A program made the position numbers and the translations under genes. Shown here piece by piece: positions 24,805 to 34,800 of a stretch of 35,572 bases of DNA (positions within the stretch are counted from its first letter, which is position 1; each line of letters opens with the position of its first letter). The notes under the pieces were generated by a model, which was not told the origin of the DNA, ran no database searches, and worked only from the letters and a program-made list of their open reading frames with translations. The stretch comes from Phycisphaerales bacterium (lineage in GTDB: Bacteria; Planctomycetota; Phycisphaerae; Sedimentisphaerales; Anaerobacaceae). The stretch covers positions 40,775 through 76,346 of the forward strand of contig CP070675.1 in assembly GCA_020352215.1 (NCBI GenBank), in the 5' to 3' direction.

Positions 24805-26646
24805 TTACGTACCACCCAGCCGTTTTCTTTTGCCGAGAAGGATAATGTCGCGCAAAGCATCTCTACCTCTTGCAGAGAGCCACCTGGTCTCGAAGTAGGG
24901 GTCTTGTACTATTTGCGCAATCGCGGCAAGTGCGTGCAGGTGAAAGTTTCGCTCATCACGCGTTCCCGCGATCACAAATGTTGCTCTGACATTACGCTCG
25001 GTTTCTGAGAAGACAATCCCGTCCTTACATCGAGCGATCAAGATGTCGAAGACATGCTGGCCACTGACGACAATGTGTGGTATCGCCAAGTGCGAGGATA
25101 GTACGGTGCTGCCCTGTCTTTCTCTTTCTCTCAGTTGTTCAAATAGTGATTCAGGCTTCAAGTTTAGCCTACCTGCCATTTGGCTCGCGACAAGCTTGAA
25201 AAAGTCCTCGGCGGTTATGGACTCACCTATATCCAGAACGATGCATCGTTCGACTATGTCATCGAACCTATCCTTGACTATCTGGTCCCTTTCCCTAATG
25301 ACTTCCCTGAGCTCTGACTCGAGTGAATATGTCGTGAATTCCCTGGCGGTGACTCTCTCGATCAGATGCAGCAACGCGTACTCGCGGTTAGTTCTTATTC
25401 GTCCGTAGAACCAGAACACAAAAAGCCCGCCAATAATAAGCAAGAAGCTCATGGCAAGAGCTTCCATCCCCATCTCCAAGAGTAGAAATCCAAATCCCAC
25501 AATCCCGGCGATTTGAATCCAGGGATATAAGGGAGTACGAAAGCTCGGCTGATAATTCTGTATCCGGCTTTCCCGAAGGATTATAACCGAGGTGCAGGAA
25601 AGGATGTTCGTTAGGATCAACACCACAGAGGCTGCCTCAACAAGTATCTCAAGTCTCAGGAACAACGCGACAACAATAAAAAGTCCTGTTATGAGCAAAG
25701 AGTTATGAGGAGTGCCGAACTTGGCGTTGATCTTTGCGAAAAAGGCCGGAAGCAAACCATCCTTGCTCAAAGGCACAAGAGACCGGGCAGCAGTCATGAT
25801 CCCGGCATTGGCGGTCGATAGAAACGCCAGAATGGCCCCAACAGACAGAGCGATCCTGCCAGGCATGCCCATAAGGGCACCGGCGCCATCGGAAATAGGA
25901 GTGAGCGAGCTACTCAGACTCGTGGCATCGAGTACGCCGGTGGTCACAAAAACCATGAGAGTATAGAGAATACTCACCACCAGAAGTGACAGAATCATTC
26001 CGAGGGGAATCGTGCGTGTGGGATTTCTTATCTCTTCTGCGACACTGGCAATCTTCAATAGACCAGCATAAGAGACAAACACAAAACCCGTGGTAAGGAA
26101 GACTGCCGGAAGCCCGTGGGGAACAAACGGCGAAAAGTTCTCGACTCTTACCCGCGGCAGCCCAACTACGATATACAGCAGCATGAGCGCCAACAGTCCA
26201 AGCACCAGAAATACCTGTGTGCGCCCGGCTTGTTTGATGCCGATGAGGTTAATCACAACAAAGACAACACAGAAGAACGCGGCAATCACGTGAATGTCAA
26301 GGTCCACAATCAGGGCCACAAAAATTGACATACCTACCAGACCAAAGGCGCTCTTCATCGCAAGGGCGAACCAACTCAGTAGCCCGGAGACGGTTCCCAC
26401 AGCCGGCCCCATACTTCGGATTATTGTGAAGCAGTCACCGCCCGCTTTGGGCATCGCTGTTGTCATTTCCGCTATGCTCAGCATTCCGGGCAGTGAAACA
26501 AGCCCCGCGAGGAGATAGCAGATTATCACCGCGGGGCCCGCCTTGGCATAAGCGAGTCCCGGAAGGACGAAAAGCCCCGAGCTGATCATCGCCCCCGAGG
26601 CGATGCAGAAGACGCCCAGCAAACTGAGTTCCCGTCTGAGGTTCAT
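24805..26646 (-). CDS. APC-family amino-acid permease fused to a PTS EIIA-like domain
   Basis: The 613 residues begin with a permease of the amino acid-polyamine-organocation type: about 12 membrane helices, the helix-1 GAMISSGLFVLPG element and the cytosolic AEEIRNPTRTIPLGM loop. After about residue 425 follows a soluble linker, and from about 465 to 613 a domain resembling EIIA of the fructose/mannitol/PtsN type. The segment HLAIPHI contains the probable phospho-acceptor, His524. Fusion suggests that transport is regulated by phosphorylation from a PTS phosphocarrier or that the domain senses nitrogen or carbon state; this is inference. The substrate is probably an amino acid. An ATG 16 codons upstream is in frame, but homology begins at MNLRRELSLLGVF. 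A promoter-like pair lies at 26875-26903. Confidence 0.88.
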   Translation of the reverse strand: MNLRRELSLLGVFCIASGAMISSGLFVLPGLAYAKAGPAVIICYLLAGLVSLPGMLSIAEMTTAMPKAGGDCFTIIRSMGPAVGTVSGLLSWFALAMKSAFGLVGMSIFVALIVDLDIHVIAAFFCVVFVVINLIGIKQAGRTQVFLVLGLLALMLLYIVVGLPRVRVENFSPFVPHGLPAVFLTTGFVFVSYAGLLKIASVAEEIRNPTRTIPLGMILSLLVVSILYTLMVFVTTGVLDATSLSSSLTPISDGAGALMGMPGRIALSVGAILAFLSTANAGIMTAARSLVPLSKDGLLPAFFAKINAKFGTPHNSLLITGLFIVVALFLRLEILVEAASVVLILTNILSCTSVIILRESRIQNYQPSFRTPLYPWIQIAGIVGFGFLLLEMGMEALAMSFLLIIGGLFVFWFYGRIRTNREYALLHLIERVTAREFTTYSLESELREVIRERDQIVKDRFDDIVERCIVLDIGESITAEDFFKLVASQMAGRLNLKPESLFEQLRERERQGSTVLSSHLAIPHIVVSGQHVFDILIARCKDGIVFSETERNVRATFVIAGTRDERNFHLHALAAIAQIVQDPYFETRWLSARGRDALRDIILLGKRKRLGGT

Positions 26647-26874
26647 CGTACCGGCCCTTATCGCGCACGGTATGTTTCTTTGCAGCTGGCCCACACAGCC
26701 AGCAGGCCGAGGAGATACTAACGAGATCTTGGCACCAGAACAAGCATCACGTGGTATCGGTGCGGTAGAAATATCTTATCATCGGTGTTCCCGTCGCAGC
26801 GGGCCCTGCGGCTTGCCCTGTACGTTCGCTACCTTATTCGCCTGCGTGGGCGGCCCATGGGCTGCAATAGTTGA

Positions 26875-26903
26875 TTCATAAGTGTGCCGGCCAAAGCGTG
26901 CAA
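26875..26903 (-). promoter_or_regulatory. Candidate promoter of the permease-EIIA gene
   Basis: Read on the minus strand, TTGCAC (26903-26898) and TATGAA (26880-26875) are 17 bases apart. A start near 26868 would leave a leader of about 220 bases before the ATG at 26646. It lies beyond the dnaK terminator, so the gene would be expressed separately from dnaK. Confidence 0.45.
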
Positions 26904-26929
26904 CTACGGCACCGATTTGGCGCGGTCGT

Positions 26930-27032
26930 CAAAGGAGTAAAAAGCCGGGGTGAACGGCGTATTCCATGGGTGCCCGTCTAATCCAACAGTCACACCCAGG
27001 CTCCGTTCCACTCCGGCTTTTTGCAAAGGAGT
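26930..27032. repeat. Direct repeats flanking the palindrome (mobile-element-like)
   Basis: The nine bases CAAAGGAGT occur at 26930-26938 and again at 27024-27032, immediately outside the inverted repeat. An inverted-repeat element of about 85 bases bordered by a 9-base direct repeat has the layout of a miniature inverted-repeat transposable element with target duplication. No similar copy was seen elsewhere in this window. Confidence 0.4.
26939..27022 (-). terminator. Two-tier palindrome, probable dnaK terminator
   Basis: AAAAAGCCGG... at 26939-26957 pairs with ...CCGGCTTTTT at 27003-27022, giving 19 pairs with one wobble and one bulged base. A second stem lies inside: TGGGTG (26967-26972) with CACCCA (26993-26998), extended by CC and GG. 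The outer stem ends in a T run in both directions, so it can terminate transcription from either side; dnaK ends 58 bases before it on the minus strand. The long structured inside is unusual for a plain terminator. Confidence 0.65.
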
Positions 27033-27080
27033 TAGGAACATGTGTGTCTCTTCCTGAGCCGCTGCCTCCGACTCAGGTGC

Positions 27081-29018
27081 TTAGGTGTCCTTGGCTTCGA
27101 ACTCAGCGTCGATCACGTCATCCGAAGCTTTTCTTTTGACCTCGCCCTCGGGCGGGGGCGTATGCTCGGCCTGGCTGGGCCCGGCGGATGCTGCCGTTGC
27201 GGCTTGCTTCTTGGCCGCCTCCTCGTACAGCACTTTGCCTAACTCTTGACTGGCGATGCCCAGATTCTCGATAGCTTTCTTTATCGCTTCGCCGTCCTCA
27301 GTCTTCAGTGCTTCCCTTAAGTTAGTTACCGCTCCTTCGATCTTTCCGCGGGTGTCGGCGGAGACCTTGTCGCCATGTTCTTTGAGCGTTTTTTCCGTCG
27401 AGTAGATCAACTGATCAGCCTGATTCTTCAAATCAACGACCTCTCTTTTCTTCTTGTCCTCCTCGGCGTGAGCCTCGGCTTCTTGGGTCATCTTCCCGAT
27501 CTCTTCCTCGCTTAGCCCTGAGCTGGACTTGATCTCGATGGACTGCTGCTTACCGGTACCGAGGTCCTTGGCCGAGACGTTCAGGATGCCGTTGGCGTCG
27601 ATATCGAAAGCGACCTCGATCTGCGGAAGCCCTCGCGGCGCCGGTGGAATCTCCGTCAGCTGGAATCTGCCCAGCGTGCGGTTGTCCCTGGCGAACTCGC
27701 GCTCGCCTTGCAGGACGTGAATATCAACCGTGGTCTGGTTATCCGCTGCGGTAGAGAAAATCTCTTTCTTACTGGTTGGGATCGTTGTGTTGCGTTCGAT
27801 CAATCGTGTCATGACTCCGCCGAGCGTTTCGACGCCCAAAGACAGAGGCGTCACGTCGAGAAGCAGGATATCCTTTACGCCGGCGTCGCCGGCAAGAACT
27901 GCCCCCTGGATAGCAGCACCCAGAGCAACGACCTCGTCGGGATTGATGCTCTTGTTGGGTTCTTTGGCGAAGATATCCTTGACTATCTCCTGCACCTTGG
28001 GAATTCTTGTCGAGCCGCCGACGAGCAGTATCTCGGAAATGTCACTGGGCGGGAGTTTCGCGTCGTCGAGGGCCTTGCGGCACGGTTCCTTGAGCCGTTC
28101 AAGAACCGGTTCCACGAGCGATTCGAACTTGCTGCGGCTGATCGTAATCTGCAGATGTTTGGGTCCCGAGGCATCGGCAGTTATGAATGGCAGGTTGACG
28201 GTACTCTCGAGCTGAGAACTCAACTCGCACTTGGCCTTTTCAGCGGCTTCTTTGAGTCGTTGGTGAGCCATCGGGTCCTTGCGCAGGTCGATTCCTTCGG
28301 TCTTCTTGAACTCATCGGCCAGATGATTTATCAATACGGCGTCCAAATCGTCACCGCCGAGATGTGTATCACCATTGGTGCTGAGGACCTCGAAGACGTT
28401 GTCGCCAATATCAAGGATTGAGATATCGAATGTTCCGCCGCCGAAATCAAAGACCGCAACCTTCTCATTCTTTTTCTTCTCAAGCCCGTAGGCCAACGCA
28501 GCAGCAGTTGGCTCATTGATAATGCGCTCGACCTCGAGACCTGCAATTTTCCCGGCGTCCTTTGTTGCCTGACGTTGGGCATCGTTGAAGTAGGCCGGTA
28601 CGGTGATAACGGCTTTAGTTATTTTCTCGCCAAGGTAGTCTTCCGCGGTTTTTTTCAAATCTTGCAGGACCATGGCCGAAATCTCGGGCGGCGTGTATTC
28701 CTTCTCGCGGACGTGCACCTTGACCAATTCGTCCGGGCCACCGGTAATCTTATAAGGAACTATTTTCTCTTCGGAGCCGACTTCGTTGTGGCGCCGGCCC
28801 ATAAACCGCTTAATCGAGAAAACCGTGTTTTCCGGGTTGGTTACCTGCTGATGGCGCGCGATCTGGCCTATGAGCCTCTCGCTCTTGTCCGTGAAACCGA
28901 CCACAGAAGGTGTGAGCCGGGATCCGGCGGAATTGACCAATACCTTCGGCGACGAGCCTTCCATCACGGCGACCACAGAGTTTGTCGTTCCCAAGTCTAT
29001 TCCAATGATTTTAGCCAT
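27081..29018 (-). CDS. dnaK: Chaperone DnaK (Hsp70)
   Basis: DnaK folds and protects proteins in an ATP-driven cycle with DnaJ and GrpE. The 645 residues show DLGTTNS (8-14) for ATP binding, [47 protein letters not shown], the linker [13 protein letters not shown], and the substrate-binding and lid domains, ending [12 protein letters not shown] as in most bacteria. The ATG at 29018, after AAAGGGA, is chosen over an upstream in-frame ATG because [14 protein letters not shown] is the standard start. No grpE, dnaJ or hrcA is adjacent, and no CIRCE element was found upstream. The strong palindrome after the stop probably ends the transcript. Confidence 0.97.
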   Translation of the reverse strand: MAKIIGIDLGTTNSVVAVMEGSSPKVLVNSAGSRLTPSVVGFTDKSERLIGQIARHQQVTNPENTVFSIKRFMGRRHNEVGSEEKIVPYKITGGPDELVKVHVREKEYTPPEISAMVLQDLKKTAEDYLGEKITKAVITVPAYFNDAQRQATKDAGKIAGLEVERIINEPTAAALAYGLEKKKNEKVAVFDFGGGTFDISILDIGDNVFEVLSTNGDTHLGGDDLDAVLINHLADEFKKTEGIDLRKDPMAHQRLKEAAEKAKCELSSQLESTVNLPFITADASGPKHLQITISRSKFESLVEPVLERLKEPCRKALDDAKLPPSDISEILLVGGSTRIPKVQEIVKDIFAKEPNKSINPDEVVALGAAIQGAVLAGDAGVKDILLLDVTPLSLGVETLGGVMTRLIERNTTIPTSKKEIFSTAADNQTTVDIHVLQGEREFARDNRTLGRFQLTEIPPAPRGLPQIEVAFDIDANGILNVSAKDLGTGKQQSIEIKSSSGLSEEEIGKMTQEAEAHAEEDKKKREVVDLKNQADQLIYSTEKTLKEHGDKVSADTRGKIEGAVTNLREALKTEDGEAIKKAIENLGIASQELGKVLYEEAAKKQAATAASAGPSQAEHTPPPEGEVKRKASDDVIDAEFEAKDT

Positions 29019-29224
29019 AGTCAAGTCCCTTTCGTTGTTCATCAGGGCTGCCAATCTGCGGCCTTCGCAAAAGGGCGGCCCTTCGGATGTTCGTATCGAG
29101 ACAGATTTAGCCTTTTCTTGGGGAAGTAGGGTTGCAAACGGCGTGCCAGTCGCCAGCTCATGCGAGCACTGCCACTTAACATGTTGCCCTGTAGGGAGTT
29201 ACCTTTTCTGTTATCATCGGACCG

Positions 29225-29596
29225 TTAGCGATGGCCGGTTTTCTGTGCCATTTTGGCAGACTCAGCCGGTACTGCGAGCGACTCAACGAGCAAGGATCCC
29301 GGACAAGTGGGCGCCTTGGAGTCATTTCGATATTGGCTTTGTTTGGCTTTGTTTTTCCGCAGTCTCAATGCGGCAAGGTCGCCATAATCCCTTGCTTCAC
29401 AAAATGTTACGCCCATTTGGGCTTCTGGGAATTTGGCTTTGTTTTGCATAAAAGGGCCAGTTTGTAGAGGATTCCAGACAATGTGGAGCACCTTGGGCTG
29501 TCTGCTTCCTAAGTACCGGCAGGCACGCCTCACGGCGGAGTCCCAAGGACTGTCCTTTCCCCATTCACTGCCCACCATTTGTTCTATATCTCGCAT
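29225..29596 (-). repeat. Coding-like fragment resembling a dispersed planctomycete repeat
   Basis: The minus strand reads an ORF of 123 codons whose middle is MQNKAKFPEAQMGVTF followed by a basic stretch with RKNKAKQSQYRND. I remember similar Asn/Lys-rich fragments (NKANF..AQMNV type) occurring in many copies between genes of Planctomycetota genomes; this is recollection, not a search. The DNA also contains short internal repeats, such as TTTGGCTTTGTTT near 29340 and TTGGCTTTGTTTTGC near 29433. It is more likely a piece of a repeated element than a gene with a product. Confidence 0.4.
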
Positions 29597-29862
29597 ACAG
29601 ACTAACTCCTGGATGTCAAGCGAGATTCGACAAATATGGGCGATTCTCTGCGCAAGGTGTGGGAACGGGAGATGCCCGGGGTCTGGCTCTGCTGAAAGGG
29701 ATCCTGTGGACTGCCTTCCGGCTTTTCGACTTTTTTCACTTTTTTGACGACTTTTGCATCAACACTTACGCATTCAGAAACGCTTTTATGAGGAGGGGTT
29801 GGTGTATGCGCGCATGGCCCGGCGGGTCATTTCATGTGGAGCAGTGTCGGCACCGCATGTGT

Positions 29863-29891
29863 TTGTTCTCGGCTGGGACAACGGGTATAAT
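29863..29891 (+). promoter_or_regulatory. Candidate promoter of the UDG-amidohydrolase operon
   Basis: TTGTTC (29863-29868) and a perfect TATAAT (29886-29891) are 17 bases apart. The transcript would start near 29898 and have a leader of about 175 bases. In the leader CGGACGCG (29933-29940) can pair with CGCGTCCG (30014-30021), enclosing about 70 bases. Confidence 0.5.
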
Positions 29892-30073
29892 ATGGGTCAG
29901 CAACCTTGAGGGAACAATAAAAAGCGGACGTGCGGACGCGAGTTTTCCGAGGCGACAGATGGGTCTTGTCAACAAGATGTACCCTCTGCGGAGCAGGCGG
30001 ACACCTTTAATTCCGCGTCCGTCAGACTTACGATTTCAGTCACCTTCATGCAAGATGAAAGGATGGTGAGGTT

Positions 30074-31885
30074 ATGCCCAGTAATTCATTTTGGAAAGAC
30101 AGGGGGTCCCCATGGGAATACGATCCTGGTCCGGCTAAGAATCTGAGCTGGGCGAGATTGTTGTCCGAAACGCCCAATTATCGCCAGCTGTCAAAAACGG
30201 CTCTGGGAAATGAAAAATTCCGCTGGCATTTCGGTCCTATGTACTATCGTGGAAGATTAAGACCGAACACGGTCAGAGTGGTGATCGTTGGACAAGAGGG
30301 CGCCCAGGATGAGAGCCTTGCCCACCGATCCTTTGTTGGCGGAACGGGTGCGAGGATGCAGCACTTCCTCAATTTTATTGGCATCAACTATTCCTACCTG
30401 TTCGTCAACACATTCGTCTACCCGATATACGGACAATACAGCAACAATTTGAAATGGCTTGCCCAGGATCCGCAATCCCCGATTGTGAGACACCGCCATG
30501 ACATATTCAACTATATCTTGAAGAAGAACGATGTGCGTCTTATCGTTGCTGTCGGAAATGCAGCCAAAGAATCGGTAAAGACGTGGGTGGAAAGTCATGG
30601 AGGAGTTTGTCCGAACGGGATAAGCAACCTCTCAACGTGCACGGGCCACTTCCTGGACCCCAAAACCAAAATCGTCGGCGTGCTCCATCCAGGCGGAGCC
30701 GGGAAGGGAGGTTCAACCAATGCCATAAAAGCGAGCTTCCAGTCGGCCGTGAATAAAATCAAAAATTGGTGCAACCAAGAGCCAACCTGGCTGCCCTGTG
30801 ATTCCGGATGCACAAGGAATTTGAACCAATCCTATACATATACAAAGGCTCCCATTCCATTTCGTGACCTGCCGTTTGGGATTACATGGAGGATCGGAAG
30901 GGGCGGGACATCGAGCAACAGAAAAGACAGCCAGAGGTCTATTCAATTATTTTCCGCAGGGGGAAAATACAACAATAAAGGCGACTCCATCTCCTATACC
31001 GATTTAGCCAAAGGTTCAAAGCAGGGATACTCCGAAGGTCCGGGAGATGTGCCATACGAACCTCCCGTCAGCGAATACAAAGACTATGACAAAGGGCCGG
31101 GCAGTGCGTTTGCAAAATTGTTTACGGGCGCCAAGAAGGGCCTGGAGTGGCCGGATTTCAAGGCACTTGGAGTAAATTCTCACGAATCTCTCGGCTATGG
31201 GGCAATATTTCGCGGCCGGCCCTACAAGGCAACGGTTCTGATCCTGGCCGACCAGCAGTCCCACAGCGATCTGTTCACGGCTCGAGCATTGACAGGTGAA
31301 GCCGGGCAGCGGCTCCAGGCTTTCCTTAGTGCTATGGGAATTACCAGGCGATATTGCATACTACGGGTGCTGCCCGTTGACACCTCAGACCTTACCGTTG
31401 CCAAAAGAAAATCCATTGCCGCAGATCCACAGGTTGTAAAGATGTATGACGCCATTCTAAAGAAATTTCTCGGCTTAAAGAAAACCAAGTTCATTCTCAC
31501 TTTCGGAAGCGTCTCAGGATTTCTTATTGATAAGCTGGGAACCGGCAGTCTGGATATCATCAAGTCGAAGGCATCGAGCCAATCGGGGGCTAAACAGACC
31601 TGGCAACAGGCCTTGGCGACGATTAAGAATAAGGCGTATGCAAAGGATATCAAGAATCCCAGTTTCGTCTACGGCGGAGAACGGTTGCAGATTCCCGCTT
31701 ATGACTTGCCTTATGGCACGTTAAAATGGCAGGCAAGTTCGGGAGATCGAGCAAGACGAGCGAAGCTGTCAAACGGCAAATGGTCGCCGGATTATTACAA
31801 ATTCATTATGCCGGAATGGGCGTACAATCTCGATCCACTGCCGCTGTCGCCAAAGGAGCAAAAGGCCATCCAGAACCATCCATAG
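30074..31885 (+). CDS. Tandem uracil-DNA-glycosylase-fold protein
   Basis: The 603 residues contain two copies of a domain of the uracil-DNA-glycosylase superfamily. Copy 1 (about 56-275) has the motif-A-like VVIVGQEGAQDES (69-81), FVGGTGARMQHFLNFIGI (87-104), the strand RLIVAVGNAAKES (155-167) and the motif-B-like GVLHPGG (202-208), like family 4/5 enzymes (GEAPG.....FVGRAG, then HPS). Copy 2 (about 376-555) aligns: VLILADQQSHSD (388-399), LTGEAGQRLQAFLSAMGI (406-423), KFILTFGSVSGF (472-483), but its motif A is altered and no HP motif is visible. Each copy ends in a DLPFG or DLPYG tail (265-269, 544-548). So one domain may cut or bind modified DNA and the other may only bind. GAGG precedes the ATG. 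It is followed after 14 bases by the amidohydrolase-protease gene. Confidence 0.82.
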   Translation: MPSNSFWKDRGSPWEYDPGPAKNLSWARLLSETPNYRQLSKTALGNEKFRWHFGPMYYRGRLRPNTVRVVIVGQEGAQDESLAHRSFVGGTGARMQHFLNFIGINYSYLFVNTFVYPIYGQYSNNLKWLAQDPQSPIVRHRHDIFNYILKKNDVRLIVAVGNAAKESVKTWVESHGGVCPNGISNLSTCTGHFLDPKTKIVGVLHPGGAGKGGSTNAIKASFQSAVNKIKNWCNQEPTWLPCDSGCTRNLNQSYTYTKAPIPFRDLPFGITWRIGRGGTSSNRKDSQRSIQLFSAGGKYNNKGDSISYTDLAKGSKQGYSEGPGDVPYEPPVSEYKDYDKGPGSAFAKLFTGAKKGLEWPDFKALGVNSHESLGYGAIFRGRPYKATVLILADQQSHSDLFTARALTGEAGQRLQAFLSAMGITRRYCILRVLPVDTSDLTVAKRKSIAADPQVVKMYDAILKKFLGLKKTKFILTFGSVSGFLIDKLGTGSLDIIKSKASSQSGAKQTWQQALATIKNKAYAKDIKNPSFVYGGERLQIPAYDLPYGTLKWQASSGDRARRAKLSNGKWSPDYYKFIMPEWAYNLDPLPLSPKEQKAIQNHP

Positions 31886-31899
31886 AGAGGATATGACAC

Positions 31900-34800
31900 A
31901 TGAGTAAGATAGCGTTACAACAAAACACGGAATACGCCCTGGAAGGGCGCGTTGTGACTATGGAGCCCGGGCGTCCGGTCATATCTTCAGGCGTCGTCTA
32001 TATCCGGGGCGATAGCATCGTTGACGTGAAGAAATACACCGAATCTCCGCCTCCGGGATTTACCAAAAAAATGATTATCAAAAGCGGCGGCACAATCTAT
32101 CCCGGTTTGATCGAGCTGCATAATCATCTCAGCTACAACATCATTCCCATGTGGATGGTGCCAAAACAATTCGCCGACAGAGACCAGTGGAGAAGGCATG
32201 AGGACTACAAGAAGAAAATGACCGGGCCCATGAAAGTATTAGGCCATATTGACGGATATCTGCAGGCCATTGTCCGATACGTCGAATGTAAACTGCTGTT
32301 CTCCGGCGTTACTTCCTCCCAGGGAATTACTCTGGCCTCACATCCAACAATCCAGAAACATTACAAAGGGATTGTTCGCAACGTCGAGCAAACCGTAGAT
32401 AGAGACCTCCCCGACGCAGAAACGAGAATTTCGGATATCGATAGTAAAGAAGCATCGAAACTTCTTGAGCGGCTCGAAAGACCTAAAACAAAGTGCTATC
32501 TCATCCATCTGGCTGAAGGCATTCACTCCAGAGCAAATAAACACTTCAAAGCCCTGCAGATTTCCACGAACAAATGGGCCATCACTGATGCCCTTGCAGG
32601 TATACATTGTGTGGGTTTGCTGCCCGAAGATTTTGAAGTCATGGGAAATAACAAAGGCTCCATGATTTGGTCCCCCATGAGTAATTTACTATTGTATGGT
32701 GCCATAGCAGATATCGTTTCAGCCAAAGAGAATAATCTGCTGATCGGCTTAGGCTCGGACTGGTCTGCCAGCGGTAGCAAGAATCTGTTATGCGAATTGA
32801 AGGTGGCCCGCCTGATCAGTGATGAATTAGACGGAGTTTTCAGCGATGAGGAACTCATCCAAATGGTGACAATCAACGCGGCGAAGATTCTGAAATGGGA
32901 CCATGCATGCGGCAGTCTGGAAAAAGGCAAGAAGGCGGATTTGCTCGTGCTCCGGGGCAAGACAGGCAATCAGTATAAAAAATTAATCGATGCCAAAGAA
33001 AATGCGATCTCGTTCGTTGTTATCGATGGATGGCCGCGAATTGGATATAAGCGGCTGATGAACAAATTCGACATCAAGAAAAAGGATTTGGAAGAAGTCA
33101 AAATCGGCGGGAGCACACGGTACATGTACCTCGAAAACGAAGCAGAAAACGTCATCGATATTGATCTCACCTACGCCGAAGCACAAAAGAAACTGAAGAA
33201 GGGGATGGCCAATTTGCAGAAACACGCCCTGGACATGGAGGCGACGAATACGGGGATTTTTGCCGGAGCGGCAAGCCTGGCAGATCCGGGTACGAGATGG
33301 CACATCATCTCCGAGCATGAAGATTTGCCGGGTTCCAGCCAGCGCCATCATTTGCCGTATGAGAACGAAATCACTGGCGGGACAATTTTCGAAGAAGCCG
33401 CCGTACCCCTTTCACAAATCCTCGAAAGTATGCCCTTAGACCCGGCTACGATCGCAGGGGATCGATTTTATTTCAACAATTTGGCCCTGCAAAAGAACCT
33501 GCCCGAATATATCAAACTTAAGCTGCCCCGGTTCTATGGAAAGAAGATCGACCTTTCGGATTTGACGAGCCATGTGAAGAATATTAGCGCAACTGTCAGG
33601 AGCAATTTCGACTTTATCCAGTCTCTCTCCAGGTATTACGACACGCCGGGATATTTGAACTTGAACGACCGGCTGACGATTATCGACCAGGCCATGATTT
33701 TGCTCGAGCAGGGGTATGTACACCGACCTTTAAAACGGGCGCTGCATGCGTCCAACCCGTTGGAGCGATTGAGAATTCTCCGGAACAAAGTCCTGGAAGA
33801 AGATGATTTCATGCCCGAAATCGAATTCCACAAGGAAATCATCCGCATTTTTAATTCATTGCGGGACCTGCACACAGCCTATCAACTGCCGGCGCCGTTT
33901 TACGACAAAGTTGCATTTGTTCCCTTTTTCATGGAAGTATATTTCGATGCCGGCCAGCCCAGGTACGTGGTCTCCAGACTTATTGGCAAATCCCCATCAG
34001 CGCATTTCAAGAAAGGCGTGGAAATTACCCACTGGAATCACATCCCCGTCGATCGGGCCGTAAAAGCCAACGGTGACAGGTATGCCGGCAGCAATCCGGC
34101 AGCCCGATTTGCCCGTGGTTTGGATTCCATGACGTTTCGTCCTCTGGCCGTCATGCTGCCCCCCGAGGAAGAGGCGGTGACCATTCAATACCTCACAGGA
34201 AAAGACCGCAAAAGGCAAATTACCGTTCCCTGGATGGTCGGTCCGGCGCATTCCTTACCTTCCCTGGAAGATTTCGACACAGAAGACGTTCAACTCTCGG
34301 CCGGCTTTGATTACCTCACTCGTATGGTCCAAAGCGTTAAAAAGAGCTTCTTTGCCTTCGGAACGATTAAAAAAGACAACTTATCCAAGCACCGGGACAA
34401 ACGCATCATACCTGAAAAAGGGCACATGGAAACAACCTTCCCCGGCCATTTTCGCGCATTCAAAGTACCTCACGGGGGAAAATCATTTGGCTATATCCGC
34501 ATTTTCTCCTTTATGACGAACGATCCGCAGGCCTTTGTGGCCGAATTCATCCGGCTGCTCAAAAAAATGCCAAAAAGCGGTATCATCCTGGACGTGCGTA
34601 ATAATGGCGGAGGTAATATTCTCGCCGCCGAATGGATACTCCAGGCCCTCTCGCCGAAAAGAATTACTCCCGAGCCTGCGCAGTTCATCAATACGAATCT
34701 TGTGGAAGAATTATGCCGACTCCACTCGCCTTCGGCGACCCTGCCCGAATTGGATTTAACACGCTGGAACAAATCGCTCAGCCAGGTCAGGCAGACCGGG

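Larger units (their letters stand above)
29019..30073. other. Long intergenic region between dnaK and the UDG operon
   Basis: This divergent gap of about 1 kb contains the upstream region of dnaK, a coding-like repeat fragment (29225-29596) and a promoter-like pair for the operon at 30074. Open frames on the plus strand (for example 29659-30069) have erratic composition, with runs of Phe and Arg, and are not believed. Around 29720-29760 a T-rich run (GACTTTTTTCACTTTTTTGA) is present without a stable hairpin before it. Confidence 0.5.

Noticed and set aside
26603..26881. Plus-strand ORF across the start of the permease gene
   Set aside because: Antisense to the permease start and its leader, with no similarity to a known protein.
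29019..29250. CIRCE heat-shock operator upstream of dnaK
   Set aside because: No TTAGCACTC-N9-GAGTGCTAA was found; only a short GCTCGCATGAGC palindrome is present.
29659..30069. 136-codon plus-strand ORF just before the UDG gene
   Set aside because: Phe- and Arg-rich erratic sequence without a ribosome site; it overlaps the promoter-like pair and leader.
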